The notes below the pieces were generated by a model. The model saw nothing but the letters and a program-made list of their open reading frames with translations. It did no database searches and was not told the origin of the DNA. A program made the translations under genes and the position numbers. Shown here piece after piece: positions 1 to 8,917 of a stretch of 22,805 nt of DNA; positions within the stretch are counted from its first letter, which is position 1; the number at the start of each line of letters is the position of its first letter. Origin of the DNA: a virus; IMG/VR virus record IMGVR_UViG_3300023442_000029, positions 1 to 22,805 of that record. The stretch is one strand, 5' to 3'.

Positions 1-1291
1 ATTTTGTTATTGTTAAGGTATTTCCTGCACTGAACCCACCGTAACCTACTAACTCACAACCTGTATTAACTGGTGTTTTAGTGAGTGTTCCGTTGATTGT
101 TAAAGGTAGATTATTGTAGCTTCTATCAGCTACTGTACCGCCTGTCACTGTACCTGCTACTGTATTAGTCAGCCACGCCCCTTTTATATCACCGTATTGA
201 TAACCAGAATTGAACGATGATGTAATGGTAGCGTGAAGACCCAGCCCGTATGCTGTGTAATTAGGTTTTATAAGGTATAACCCTTTAGCACTAAATAAAG
301 CCTTTTCAGCTACTCTTAGTGAAAATGTATGTGTATTAGTAGTATGTAGTGGTGTTAATGCGTTTGTATGAATGTCAGTAGATAGCCCCGAGTACGCCAT
401 TCCAGTAGTTGACGCTGTATTAACAAGCGGCATATCTACTGGTTGAGAAATAACTCTGAGTGCGTCTTGATTATTTAATACACTAAAAAACACTCTATCA
501 TTATTAATAGAAACACTTGCAACGTAAGAAAATGTGCCACCTAAATCATTCCAATTACTAACTGAACCATCACTAGAAATACGAGTTAATCCAGCTTGAG
601 TTGCTACATAAACAACATCCGTACCGTCTTTTAGTGTTGCAATAACTAAATCTAATGCAGTGTTATGAATTAGTTTTGTAGTTGTTGATGTATAAATACT
701 AGCAGTCCCAGCTATATTACTATCTGCAATACTGCTTCCTGTATTTTTTACATAAGTCCCTGTTGAATTAATAATACTTACTTCATTATTAATAAAATCA
801 ATGACTTGTAAATTACCATTAATGCCGTCATTCTGATTAGCAGTTAAATAGATAACGCCATTTTTACAAGATATCGAGTTAAAGCTACCCCATCCCTGAA
901 ACGCAACTGTATTAAACACACGCCACATAGGCAACAACGTATTAGTCGCATCATAGACAGTGATTTTATTTGTCTCTGCAACAATCAAAGCAACGGAAGG
1001 GAGCTCTCTAGTAGCTCCTCTAGTCGCTGTGTTTAGTGGTTCATTGTACCAACTTGCGTTTTCATTATGTCGCCAGTCAATAATGTCTTTTGATGTGTCA
1101 TAGATGTAAATGGCTTTAGCAGTTGCGGTGATTGTTTTCGCAATAGCCGATAGCCCGATAACCGACAACGCATTGCCTGTGTTTCCGTCTCCAGAAATGC
1201 TTGAGTCCGTATCAACGGATTTTAACGATTCATTTATTACAGTTCTAGCGACTAAACCGCTATCGCCATTTTGAATTTGTGTTATCTTCAT
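1..1291 (-). CDS. Large tail-fibre/appendage-like virion protein, N-terminal part (3' end beyond window edge)
   Basis: The minus strand is open from an ATG at 1291 to the window edge: 430 codons plus one base, no stop. The N-terminus (MKITQIQNGDSGLVAR, then TDSSISGDG) resembles the start of many phage tail-fibre proteins (NG-SGL--R--IN, followed by an S/T-G-D-G turn). The middle is rich in Asn, Thr, Ser and beta-type sequence, as in receptor-binding or appendage proteins. A segment near residues 370-425 (GDIKGAWL, DRSYNNLPLTI, TKTPVNTGCELVGYGGFS) resembles the stretch preceding LamG-like domains in phage proteins. The start overlaps the previous stop as TAATG. If the window is circular, the frame continues in phase into the ORF at the right edge to give 858 residues. 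The reading frame is certain; the role as an external virion protein is inferred from composition and late-operon position. Confidence 0.8.
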   Translation of the reverse strand, partial: MKITQIQNGDSGLVARTVINESLKSVDTDSSISGDGNTGNALSVIGLSAIAKTITATAKAIYIYDTSKDIIDWRHNENASWYNEPLNTATRGATRELPSVALIVAETNKITVYDATNTLLPMWRVFNTVAFQGWGSFNSISCKNGVIYLTANQNDGINGNLQVIDFINNEVSIINSTGTYVKNTGSSIADSNIAGTASIYTSTTTKLIHNTALDLVIATLKDGTDVVYVATQAGLTRISSDGSVSNWNDLGGTFSYVASVSINNDRVFFSVLNNQDALRVISQPVDMPLVNTASTTGMAYSGLSTDIHTNALTPLHTTNTHTFSLRVAEKALFSAKGLYLIKPNYTAYGLGLHATITSSFNSGYQYGDIKGAWLTNTVAGTVTGGTVADRSYNNLPLTINGTLTKTPVNTGCELVGYGGFSAGNTLTITK

Positions 1292-1425
1292 TAATCATTC
1301 CAGTGTTTGTTATCAACCCATACGCCTTTATCATTCCACGCTCTGAATTTAAGAACCCAGTCGCAAATCACATTGAACGCGGATGATACAGCGCGTTTTA
1401 GCGGTGACGATACAGCGCGGTTCAT
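1291..1425 (-). CDS. 44-residue late-operon protein of unknown function
   Basis: This small ORF is chosen from an internal ATG at 1425. That ATG overlaps the upstream gene's stop as ATGA and has a GGAG about 9 bases upstream. The frame is open further upstream (to 1491), but that part lies inside the preceding gene. The product begins MNRAVSSPLKRAVSS and is Trp-rich at the C-terminus (VLKFRAWNDKGVWVDNKHWND region). It has no signal peptide or membrane segment. It ends in TAATG with the tail-fibre-like gene, so translation is probably coupled. Its position directly before a large fibre-like gene would fit a small structural or assembly protein, but I do not recognise the family. Confidence 0.6.
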   Translation of the reverse strand: MNRAVSSPLKRAVSSAFNVICDWVLKFRAWNDKGVWVDNKHWND

Positions 1426-1724
1426 GGGTTGTTTCTCCAGTGCAGATTGATAGAAACAGGGGAGGCGGTGATTGGTTTGCTCACACGCCAAACGCCAGGG
1501 GCGTAAATCGTCAATAGGCTAGTTGACGAACTCAGTTGCGATGCAACCACGCTGTTGTCAAAAAAATCCCTAAACGCTGTGCCATCGTGAAACTGGAGTG
1601 TTGCCGCTTCTGTTCCTGTTAGTCCTGTCGCGCTCAGACTAACTGGCAATTCTGAAGCGTCTCTCAATGTGATTGACTCAGTGAAAGCGGCGGCGGCTGT
1701 GGGTGCTAATATAGTTTTTGGCAT
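1422..1724 (-). CDS. Small beta-rich putative virion protein (100 aa)
   Basis: The product is rich in Ala, Ser, Thr and Val with short alternating hydrophobic stretches, no membrane segment and no Cys. It starts MPKTILAPTAAAAFTESI, then has a turn-rich middle (TGLTGTEAATLQFHDG) and ends with an apparent beta-hairpin (IYAPGVWRVSKPIT). This pattern is common in small phage capsid- or tail-associated beta-sandwich proteins. The ATG at 1724 is preceded by GAGAG about 9 bases upstream. The gene lies between the lysis-type genes and the 44-residue gene, and its stop overlaps the next start as ATGA. The structural role is inferred from composition and neighbours only. Confidence 0.65.
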   Translation of the reverse strand: MPKTILAPTAAAAFTESITLRDASELPVSLSATGLTGTEAATLQFHDGTAFRDFFDNSVVASQLSSSTSLLTIYAPGVWRVSKPITASPVSINLHWRNNP

Positions 1725-1729
1725 AGTGA

Positions 1730-1921
1730 TTATCTCTCATGCTGTCTGATGACTGGCGCATAAAAATCCTTTCTAAAATCATGCTGTCGTGCTTTTACCT
1801 GCTCAATATCAGACTGTATTACATCTAGCTGAGTTTTTAGCGTTATTTGTGTTGCATACATAGAGATAAACCCCGTTACGCCAGCAACAATCAGCCCTTG
1901 CACTATGCTCTTAAAGTCCAC
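1730..1921 (-). CDS. Small membrane protein next to holin (possible holin partner or spanin-like)
   Basis: The frame is open from an ATG at 1990, but the better start is the GTG at 1921. It has a strong purine-rich ribosome site (AAAAGGGGG) six bases upstream, whereas the ATG at 1990 has only a distant GAGGG. From the GTG the product is 63 residues: MDFKSIVQGL, one hydrophobic span at about residues 8-26, then a charged helical tail (KTQLDVIQSDIEQVKARQHDF) that could form a coiled coil. One TM plus coiled coil directly after a holin gene is seen in accessory lysis proteins such as XhlA-like or antiholin/spanin partners. No lipobox is present, so an o-spanin is unlikely. The annotation could equally use the 86-residue form from 1990, which overlaps the holin stop as TAATG. 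Confidence 0.65.
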   Translation of the reverse strand: MDFKSIVQGLIVAGVTGFISMYATQITLKTQLDVIQSDIEQVKARQHDFRKDFYAPVIRQHER

Positions 1922-1989
1922 TCGATACCCCCTTTTGTCTTTCTCTATTTCCCTACAATAAGTAAACGGAATATAATCTAATACACACA

Positions 1990-2403
1990 TTATTTTGCTA
2001 TCCCTCTATGTTTTTCAAATGTACGCATTCCAGCTATGCCCAGCAATGCTAATAAAATTTGCAGTGTTAAATCGGTATTTAAAATCGGGAATGTGCCTGC
2101 ATAACCATAAAATACGACAGCAACAAAACGCGCAATAGGCTCAATGATTGACGCATAGAGCAATGAAAATCCACAGCTCCAACCGACCAACGGCCGCCAG
2201 CCAGCAACGAATAAACGGCCGCTTTTTGCCTCAACCTTGTTTATCTCAATCTGACCAAGTAGCAGTTTGAACTCGTTTTCTATCTGTTGCGTGACTTGTT
2301 TAATTTTGTCACGCTCAACTTGTGTTGCGTCCGGCCATATTCTCGTAATTGAGTCATCAATTAATTTAGATACTGCGGCAATTGCATCGTCTATACCAAA
2401 CAT
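1990..2403 (-). CDS. Phage holin, GTA-type 3-TM family
   Basis: The N-terminal half (about residues 1-60) is an amphipathic, charged helical region (VERDKIKQVTQQIENEF). It is followed by a conserved-looking GWRPLVGWSCGFSLLYASI segment at about 68-86 and two further hydrophobic stretches at about 90-102 and 110-125, ending GMRTFEKHRGI. This RP-VGW...L-GMRT-EK layout matches the 3-TM holin family first named for gene transfer agents (PF11351). The protein would sit in the inner membrane and open it for release of a cell-wall enzyme at lysis. No endolysin is adjacent; the only wall-active candidate is the SLT enzyme at about 16 kb. The gene follows the DUF2190 gene after a gap of two bases. Confidence 0.85.
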   Translation of the reverse strand: MFGIDDAIAAVSKLIDDSITRIWPDATQVERDKIKQVTQQIENEFKLLLGQIEINKVEAKSGRLFVAGWRPLVGWSCGFSLLYASIIEPIARFVAVVFYGYAGTFPILNTDLTLQILLALLGIAGMRTFEKHRGIAK

Positions 2404-2405
2404 GA

Positions 2406-2783
2406 TTAATGTAAAACGCCTGCAATGCCTGTCAGGTTGACCTCGACTACGGTCGTTCCTGCGCCTGCGCTATTAAATGCAAATGCGTTACCCGTTACAT
2501 CACCAACTGCTGGAACGGCTAGGCTGTCATCAAAAACGCCCAAACTTGCATCGTACATAACCGGCTCACCCTGTGCGATAACTGCCCCCGCTAGTTTCGG
2601 TACGGTGAATACGCCCTCGAGCGCTACCGAGCCAGTCCCGCCCACTGGAATATCTGATAATGCAACACTCACTAATGCGCCACCATTGCCGCCGATTATC
2701 ACAACCTCATCTGACACAATCGCGGCTGCTGTGTTATTGGTGTAACTCATGACATCGCCATGTTGTAAAAAATTCTTAGCCAT
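2406..2783 (-). CDS. DUF2190 family capsid decoration/cement-like protein
   Basis: The 125-residue product has the typical DUF2190 pattern. It starts MAKNFLQHGDVMSY, then has a short beta segment with GG-VS-D-V, a central ALEGVFTVPKLAG motif, and QGEPVMYDA followed by a late V-GNA-AF segment. Members are found directly after major capsid genes in many tailed phages and are thought to stabilise or decorate the capsid. It sits immediately downstream of the protease/capsid gene, with GAGG about 10 bases before the ATG. The family call rests on motif spacing and synteny and is fairly secure; the decoration role is family knowledge, not visible in the sequence. Confidence 0.85.
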   Translation of the reverse strand: MAKNFLQHGDVMSYTNNTAAAIVSDEVVIIGGNGGALVSVALSDIPVGGTGSVALEGVFTVPKLAGAVIAQGEPVMYDASLGVFDDSLAVPAVGDVTGNAFAFNSAGAGTTVVEVNLTGIAGVLH

Positions 2784-2841
2784 TTGTTTTTCCTCTATCT
2801 GTGATAGTGCGCCGTACAGCGCACTACATTTTATTTATGTT

Positions 2842-4836
2842 TTATGCACCGGCGTTTTTGTATGCGCCTTCGTATCCAATCGCCCCCACACCAAACGGCA
2901 ACTCGACACGGTAATTAACGCCACCTGTATTAAATGCCTCTTCAATTGCAACAGTAGGCTCTGATTGTCCGTCTAAAAACACCACTTCAACAACAGGGGC
3001 AATGGTCGGGTCAGCGAATAAATACCATTCAGTTCCGGCAATGCGTGGGGTATCAATAACATTTTGCACGATGCCATTAATTTTATTCGGTTTTTGTAAT
3101 TTGTTAGCGGTGTCAGGGTCGTATTGTGCATTGACTAATACGCGCGTATCCCCTCCGTGCGCCATACCACCTAGCCAAATATTAGGGCGAATGTCTAAAA
3201 ATTCGTTACCTGCCACGTCCATTTGTTTTGCCATATTAATACGCGCGGCATCTAATGAAACAACAGAAGGAATGGCGGCGGCGGTCGCTAGATTGTTATG
3301 TGATGCGTGAAATAATGCAACGCCGTCTTTCATGACTGGATTTGATGCTAATAGCGCAAAAACGCGGTTTTCAATTGTGCGTTTCGCTGCGCGTCCTAAG
3401 TTTGTAGTGAGTGAAGCAATATAGCCAATGTCATCATTAATAATGACTTCAGGAGTAATGCCGATAATATTACCGCGCCGCACGGCTGAAATGCCTTCTT
3501 TCGCCGCATCCGGAATGACTTTAGAGCGGTATTCGCCTGACTCGTTTACTGCTTCAATATCGCCAATTGCACCCACGCGTAACCGTTGCCATTCACGGAA
3601 ATCGGATACCGAACCACTGACACAAAACTGTGACCAAGTGTCAGGCGTTGCCGTGTAGGCAGTTAATACTTGGCGGTGCATGACGTTTTCTAGCAATACT
3701 GTAAAATCGCTGGACGTTTGACCGTATGAATTTGGGCGCATTGAAAGCGCGGCTTTCGCAATAGTTACGCGGTCTTTGCCCTTGACGCTGTGTCCCTCTT
3801 TTTCTAAGCAGGCACGGGCAATGTCTTCTAATCGAAAATTGCGATATTCGTTCTGTGGGTCGTGCTTTTCTTTGCCGCTGCGTGCCATAATCGCTTGCGT
3901 CACGCCTTGAGCAAATTTCTCGCTTTCTGATTCGCCTGTTTCAACACGATGATTGAAATTAACCGCGGTTGGCTCCATATTTTCACCCAGTTTATTATGT
4001 AGTTTATCGACTGCCGCGTTGACACTAATATCGCTATCATCTAGGCAGGTAGCTAATAATTCAGTTACGCCATCAAGATTGGCGAATGGTTTGAATTTAG
4101 CTTGAATGCTTGTGCGGCGTTCTTTTTCTTGTCGCAAGATGGATGCTTTTACATCATCAGCGTTGGCTTTAGCCTGAGCCTGTTTTTCTTTTTTCTGTTC
4201 TTTTTGCATGGGTTTACTCTTTTTATTAAATAATTTCGCTTGCGCGGGTGCGTGCTTAAATCTGTTTAGATTAAAACTAGCCGAAACAGCGACTGCATTA
4301 GTGATTGAGTCAATTAGACCTTCGGCATTGGCTTCTTCTGCTGTGAACCAGTGGTCGGTGCTATCGCCTAGCCAAGCCATTACCTCATCAATCGTTTTCC
4401 CTGTTTTGCTGGAATAACTGGTTGCCATTGCGTTGGCATATTTATCCAGCACATCGGCGGCATCCCTCAAATCTTCGGCGTTTCCATAGTTATACGACCA
4501 CGGGGCGTGAATCATCATCAGGGCGTTGCTTGCCATCTCAACCGTATCGCCTGCCATGGCAATCAGTGACGCAATACTGATAGCCACGCCATCAATCGCA
4601 ACAGTAATATTTGCTGGATGTCGTTTAATCGCGTTATAAATAGCGATGCCGTCTGACACTGAACCGCCGTAACTATTAATTCTAACGGTGATATTTTCAG
4701 CGTCTGTCTCCGCCATATCTTTGACAAAATCTTTAGCGGTAACCGTATCATCATTCCAGCTTTCGCCTATGTCACCGTAAATTGAGATTTCGGCGTTTTT
4801 TTCGCCTTTTGCTTTTATATCAAACCATTTTTTCAT
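2842..4836 (-). CDS. ClpP-like prohead protease / major capsid protein fusion
   Basis: Residues 1 to about 190 form a ClpP-type serine protease: INSYGGSVSDG (53-63), candidate nucleophile Ser87 in DGVAISIAS, and His110 in MMIHAP. A candidate acid lies in the GDSTDHWFTAEEANAEGLID region (157-176). A Lys/Gln/Glu-rich linker at about 205-245 probably acts as an internal scaffold. The rest resembles Mu gpT-like/HK97-fold capsid subunits (MRPNSYGQTSSDF, GITPEVIINDDIGY, GGMAHGGD near the C-terminus). The protease would cleave the fusion during prohead maturation, releasing the capsid subunit. Such fusions are known in prophages that also carry GpA-type terminases. At 664 residues the length fits. 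The start overlaps the portal stop as TAATG, with AGGAG about 10 bases upstream. Confidence 0.92.
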   Translation of the reverse strand: MKKWFDIKAKGEKNAEISIYGDIGESWNDDTVTAKDFVKDMAETDAENITVRINSYGGSVSDGIAIYNAIKRHPANITVAIDGVAISIASLIAMAGDTVEMASNALMMIHAPWSYNYGNAEDLRDAADVLDKYANAMATSYSSKTGKTIDEVMAWLGDSTDHWFTAEEANAEGLIDSITNAVAVSASFNLNRFKHAPAQAKLFNKKSKPMQKEQKKEKQAQAKANADDVKASILRQEKERRTSIQAKFKPFANLDGVTELLATCLDDSDISVNAAVDKLHNKLGENMEPTAVNFNHRVETGESESEKFAQGVTQAIMARSGKEKHDPQNEYRNFRLEDIARACLEKEGHSVKGKDRVTIAKAALSMRPNSYGQTSSDFTVLLENVMHRQVLTAYTATPDTWSQFCVSGSVSDFREWQRLRVGAIGDIEAVNESGEYRSKVIPDAAKEGISAVRRGNIIGITPEVIINDDIGYIASLTTNLGRAAKRTIENRVFALLASNPVMKDGVALFHASHNNLATAAAIPSVVSLDAARINMAKQMDVAGNEFLDIRPNIWLGGMAHGGDTRVLVNAQYDPDTANKLQKPNKINGIVQNVIDTPRIAGTEWYLFADPTIAPVVEVVFLDGQSEPTVAIEEAFNTGGVNYRVELPFGVGAIGYEGAYKNAGA

Positions 4837-6305
4837 TAATTATTTGCTCCTAGATTGTCGTTTGCAGGGTCAGCGGTGCTGATAATGCCACGGTCATTTT
4901 GCTGTTTTCTCCAGCGGACAGACTGATCGAGTACATCGCGTGGGTTTCCACCGCGTTTTCTGATTATTTCAGGGCCACTTGTGTAGCCTGCACGTTCTGC
5001 TTGTTCATTGCCTTTTACTTCTTTTAATGGGTCAATCCATGGCATTGAAGGACCAATAAAAAGCGCGTCATTTAATGAGAGTGGGTCAATATTGTTCGGT
5101 ATTTTTACAAGACCGTCTAGCACCGCCATATTCACAAAGGTTTCCCATGTGGGGCGAGCCATTCCTGCGATAAATTCAGAGGTCAACACTTGATAATTAG
5201 CCCAACCCTCCACTAGCTCTTGGCGTTGGCTTGAGTAACTCCCTTCGTAACTGCGTGAAATAGTTGAAAAATTCGCTCCTGTTCCTGATGCAACCGCCCG
5301 TAACTGTCCTTTTCTGTACTCTATTAGTTGTGGGTTAGGGCGGTTGGTGTCAATCATGCCGATTTCTTCACCCACTGCCAAATCATCAAACACCATGCCA
5401 GGGGAAAATGTCATTGAGCGCGGCGTGCCTGCAATGTCATGCTCATACATGTCGGTCGTGCCTTTTTTTATGTATGCCGCCATGGATGCTGATATTTTTG
5501 CCGCGATTCTCTCGGACTCTTCATAATCTTTTATATCATCGAGTCGCGTCATAACCGATGCAAAAACAGACACGCCGCGCAGTTGTGATATTCTGTCTCG
5601 CAGTCTAAGGTGATTAATAATACCTGCATCAAACTCTTTTAAATCGAGTGCTTGATGTGTGTAGGTATTAATATCTCCGGGGTGGTTTCTGTAGAAATAG
5701 TATTTCCTTGGTTGTCCCCAGGCGTTCTTTTTTATGCCCTGGACTATTTTCTGATATGAGTCGTTATAAATTAACGGACACATTTCAGACTCAAGCATTT
5801 CTAGTGAGAATTTCACTTCTGTTCCGTGCTTTAAAAAGCTCACATTACCTAGCAGTGATTTAGTCATGACTTCACCGTCACGCATCCATGACCGACACAA
5901 TAGCCGTTGCGCACCAGCCCAATCTGTTGTGAATGTTACCTCTGGTTTTTTAGTCCAGTCACTCCATAACCTGTGCAAATCATCTGCTAGTTTTTCGTGT
6001 ATTTCGCCGTTCATTGTGCGGGGCTGTGGCTCTACGCCTATGCCGTTTGCGCCTACGATATTATTAACTAGCGCGTTCAAAACGCCTTTGGCTATGTCGT
6101 GGTTTGCGTCCAGGTGTCGCGCTTGGTTGCGTAAATTATTGCCTGCTTGCGTTACCCATCGGTCACCGCTTCCGCTGTCTCGGCTTTGTTTGCGTAGCGT
6201 TGTTTGTTTCGCCGCTTCATACGCCGCTAACACATTTCTAGCTTGTGCGCGTTTTAATGCGCGTTCGGGGCTAATGGTCGCTATTGCTGACTCTAAAAAA
6301 TTCAT
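4836..6305 (-). CDS. Portal protein, lambda gpB family
   Basis: The 489-residue product matches lambda-type portals (PF05136) by N-terminal RARNVLAAYEAA, the RDANHDIAKGV-like segment (LDANHDIAKGVLNALVNNIV) and GIGVEPQPR. Other matches are DWAGAQRLLCRSWMRDGEV and HLRLRDRISQLRGVSVFA, plus the C-terminal GFTS-like EVKGNEQAERAGYTSGPEII stretch. Twelve copies form the vertex channel through which DNA enters. The start overlaps the gpW-like stop (TAATG) with no clear ribosome site, so translation is probably coupled. It is somewhat shorter than lambda gpB (533), with no apparent loss of core motifs. The region after about residue 440 holds the usual charged tail. Confidence 0.92.
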   Translation of the reverse strand: MNFLESAIATISPERALKRAQARNVLAAYEAAKQTTLRKQSRDSGSGDRWVTQAGNNLRNQARHLDANHDIAKGVLNALVNNIVGANGIGVEPQPRTMNGEIHEKLADDLHRLWSDWTKKPEVTFTTDWAGAQRLLCRSWMRDGEVMTKSLLGNVSFLKHGTEVKFSLEMLESEMCPLIYNDSYQKIVQGIKKNAWGQPRKYYFYRNHPGDINTYTHQALDLKEFDAGIINHLRLRDRISQLRGVSVFASVMTRLDDIKDYEESERIAAKISASMAAYIKKGTTDMYEHDIAGTPRSMTFSPGMVFDDLAVGEEIGMIDTNRPNPQLIEYRKGQLRAVASGTGANFSTISRSYEGSYSSQRQELVEGWANYQVLTSEFIAGMARPTWETFVNMAVLDGLVKIPNNIDPLSLNDALFIGPSMPWIDPLKEVKGNEQAERAGYTSGPEIIRKRGGNPRDVLDQSVRWRKQQNDRGIISTADPANDNLGANN

Positions 6306-6520
6306 TAGTTAAAATTAGGAGTTTGATAGCGAATTGATGAGCCACCACGTGCGTTTCGTTGTTCGGCGTTCACTTGGCGTTGTAGTTTTTCTATCTCTGA
6401 TTGCACAAAACTCAAATCAGCACGGCGCATTAGTCGTGTTCCCATGCGCATTTCTTGCCCTTGCAAAATAGCGGCTTCTGCGTCAATGTATAATTGTAAT
6501 CGGTCGGTTGCTTGGATCAT
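6305..6520 (-). CDS. gpW-like head-tail connector protein
   Basis: The 71-residue product has two helices joined by a short turn: TDRLQLYIDAEAAILQGQEM, then RRADLSFVQSEIEKLQRQV. It ends in a basic, disordered-looking tail (RNARGGSSIRY). This is the length and layout of lambda gpW (PF02831), which binds under the portal and creates the site for tail joining. The place directly before the portal matches related prophages. The start at 6520 has no strong ribosome site. It is the only connector recognised, so how a tail would attach is not otherwise explained. Confidence 0.78.
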   Translation of the reverse strand: MIQATDRLQLYIDAEAAILQGQEMRMGTRLMRRADLSFVQSEIEKLQRQVNAEQRNARGGSSIRYQTPNFN

Positions 6521-6575
6521 GGGTTCATTAAATCAATTAATCTGTGACAAATTAACAAAGAAATGACAAAATTTT

Positions 6576-6854
6576 TTATTCTAAAATTCTGTATAGCGTT
6601 CTCAGGCTTATGCTAAATTTACGACAAATAAAACTATGATTGCTCCCGGTAAACTCTGCCATGATTTTAATGTTTCGTTGTTTTGTATTTATAGCCGGGA
6701 TGTATATTTGCTGACCGCCCCATGCCGTTTTTATTCGTTGTGCGACGTTTTCGGCTATTTTTTTTGCATCGTCATCGCTAATGGGTAATTCTGATTTAAT
6801 CGCGTTGGTGAAATCGTCTTGTATAGAGGCGATTAGGTAGGTTGATAGGCTCAT
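6576..6854 (-). CDS. Mor-family transcription activator-like protein
   Basis: The chosen ATG at 6854 overlaps the terminase stop as ATGA; an ATG at 6869 is also in frame. The 92-residue product has an N-terminal dimerisation-like helix (STYLIASIQDDF) and then a conserved WGGQQIYIPA segment. A C-terminal HTH follows (IMAEFTGSNHSFICRKFSISLRTLYRIL). GGQQIYIP followed by F-G-NH--L-RKF-IS--TLYRI is the signature of Mu Mor/C activators (PF08765), which bind promoter DNA and contact RNA polymerase. Mu uses Mor for middle transcription; here the gene is embedded in the head operon. It could instead boost late transcription in a feed-forward loop. Confidence 0.8.
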   Translation of the reverse strand: MSLSTYLIASIQDDFTNAIKSELPISDDDAKKIAENVAQRIKTAWGGQQIYIPAINTKQRNIKIMAEFTGSNHSFICRKFSISLRTLYRILE

Positions 6855-8917
6855 AATCTCGACCCCCATGCGCTTGAGTTTATGAAGTTGTTTGTCGTGG
6901 TTTGTTGTGGTTGTGGTGGTGGCGTTATGTTTCTCACTGTTCGTGCCTCGTTTGTGCTGATGACGTTAATATTTTCTGGTAGGGTTGCCGCCCAGCTTGG
7001 GGGATTTTTCCAGTTAAAACTGGCGCGGTTCAATCCCAATCGCCAACATCCAGCTAGAATGTAAACGCATAAATCAAGAGACTCATTGCGCTCTATTATT
7101 TTTTCCCATTTTCCGTTATCGCCCCTTACCTCTGCTCTTATTTCGTCAAAATACGAACCACTCAACCAATCTGGCAAATGTAGAAACAATCCGCCGGAAT
7201 ATTCACGGCGTAACATCGCATCGACCTTATCTTTGAATGAATTTGTATTTAAAATATAAAGCGGAACGTCGCGCATTTGTTTTCCTTTTTCGCTTTTTCC
7301 GAATGATTTGACGACGGGGGATTTGCTGTCATTAGACCCACCTTTGATGAGCATGACCTTGTTGCGTAGCGTTGTTTTTTGTATGTATCGGTAGTATTCG
7401 TAGGCGTTGTCTGTTGTGTTCCCGTTTCCGCCCGTGTCGATAACTGTTAGATGTATAACCATTTTTTTGTCGTCGCTCGTTTTGTAGCTTGCGCCGACTA
7501 CTTTGTCATCGAGTAATTTCCAGTCTTCTTGATAAACGCCTGGCTCAACTCGTCTTTTTGTGCCGTCTTTTTCTGTAAAATCAATGTCGAATCGGTCTAC
7601 AATCCATTGTTCCATGTTCACACCGACCGCATGAACTTCAACGACAAACCTGCCTGTTTTTCCGTTTTGAATATCAACGGATGCAACTAATAATCTGGCA
7701 TCATCGGGGACGTGGTAGCGGTCTATGCTTTCTACGCGCTGTGATAGTTCGCCAAAATCGTTTGCTTCAACTAATGAACGCGGTGTATAGCAAGAACCAA
7801 ATCCCACATTTATAACTGATTTTAGATTCTCTTCACTGCCCGTGATGTCGTACTCTCTGTATGATTTTAGGTATTTCTCAATGAGCGCGTCGGGATTTGA
7901 GTACGCGGCAAAAATTCCGGGGAACCAAAATGAGGCAATTCTTGTTTTTATTCGTTGTCCTGTGATTTTTCCATTTTCAATACTGCATCCCTGCGGCACC
8001 CATATTCCTGTTTTATTCATTGATTGTTTGTGCGTTACGTCAATGAGGCACCCGTTTTTAGTGCATATATATCTAACGTGGCGTGTTGTTTCTGCTAGTG
8101 TTGTCCCTAATAAATCGCGGTTATGAATAAAATCCAGCCCTGTTTCATCGTGCGGAGGCATGAAATATTCGTTACACTCTGGACATTTGACATACCAACG
8201 TCGCATATCACCCATATTAAAAATAGACAATCCACCACGACACGGGGGGGCCTCGTGGGAATAGTTCGAGTGCTTTATTTCAGTGACTTCAAAGCCGGGG
8301 GATGTTTCCAGTAGCGTCATGCCACGGCTGAGAAATTTAGCAGTTCTTTGTTGGGCGAGGGTGAAGGGCGAGCCTTCCCCATCAATATTTTGTGTCATGC
8401 GGTCGTAATCGGTCATTGACACGAATTTTAGGGGCTTTCCTGATATTTCGTTGATTGATGGCCACCGCTGGAACAAGATGCTGCCGGATTTAAAAACTTT
8501 ATCGTAGGTGTTATCGCTTTTACTGCCTGACGCTAATTCTTCTTTTAGTTCTGGACTATCTCGAAACGCTCTTTTGATGACTTGCGTATCAAAATCCCTA
8601 GCCGTACCTTTTGTTGTTTGCATAATCAAAAAATCGGACGGGTCGCATTTGATGATGTATGCCATGTGGCAAGTGATAAGCGCCTGTGTTTTTCCTGATT
8701 GTGCCGGGCCTATAAAAACTACCGCGTCATATTCTCTACTAGACAAGCAGTTCATTGGCTCAATCATGTAGGGGGTTAGTTCTGGATCCCAATTTGATAT
8801 TCCACCGCTGGCAGTCCTCACCTTGACGTATCGTTTAGCGGACTCAGAAACTGATATTTTTTCAGGTGGGCGAACCAGTTTAGAAATGCCACGGCGAATA
8901 TTTTTAGAGTTGCTCAT
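6851..8917 (-). CDS. Terminase large subunit, GpA family
   Basis: At 688 residues it matches the GpA family (PF05876). The Walker A motif is at 70-77 (GPAQSGKT) and a Walker B-like segment at about 164-172 (KFVSMTDYD). A Cys-pair segment follows (CPECNEYF near 244 and YICTKNGC near 284) that may bind zinc. The C-terminal nuclease starts around LLVASVDIQNGKTGRFVVEV, with further acidic residues at VIDTGGNG and the SLDLCVYILAG end. The protein cuts concatemeric phage DNA and pumps it through the portal using ATP. Its start overlaps the small subunit stop as ATGA. GpA-type enzymes in lambda make cohesive ends at cos; no cos site could be identified by eye. Confidence 0.95.
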   Translation of the reverse strand: MSNSKNIRRGISKLVRPPEKISVSESAKRYVKVRTASGGISNWDPELTPYMIEPMNCLSSREYDAVVFIGPAQSGKTQALITCHMAYIIKCDPSDFLIMQTTKGTARDFDTQVIKRAFRDSPELKEELASGSKSDNTYDKVFKSGSILFQRWPSINEISGKPLKFVSMTDYDRMTQNIDGEGSPFTLAQQRTAKFLSRGMTLLETSPGFEVTEIKHSNYSHEAPPCRGGLSIFNMGDMRRWYVKCPECNEYFMPPHDETGLDFIHNRDLLGTTLAETTRHVRYICTKNGCLIDVTHKQSMNKTGIWVPQGCSIENGKITGQRIKTRIASFWFPGIFAAYSNPDALIEKYLKSYREYDITGSEENLKSVINVGFGSCYTPRSLVEANDFGELSQRVESIDRYHVPDDARLLVASVDIQNGKTGRFVVEVHAVGVNMEQWIVDRFDIDFTEKDGTKRRVEPGVYQEDWKLLDDKVVGASYKTSDDKKMVIHLTVIDTGGNGNTTDNAYEYYRYIQKTTLRNKVMLIKGGSNDSKSPVVKSFGKSEKGKQMRDVPLYILNTNSFKDKVDAMLRREYSGGLFLHLPDWLSGSYFDEIRAEVRGDNGKWEKIIERNESLDLCVYILAGCWRLGLNRASFNWKNPPSWAATLPENINVISTNEARTVRNITPPPQPQQTTTNNFINSSAWGSRL

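Noticed and set aside
5866-6312. A 148-residue plus-strand frame opposite the portal gene
   Set aside because: It is antisense to the portal protein, which is supported by family motifs and coupled starts; no ribosome site or neighbours support it.
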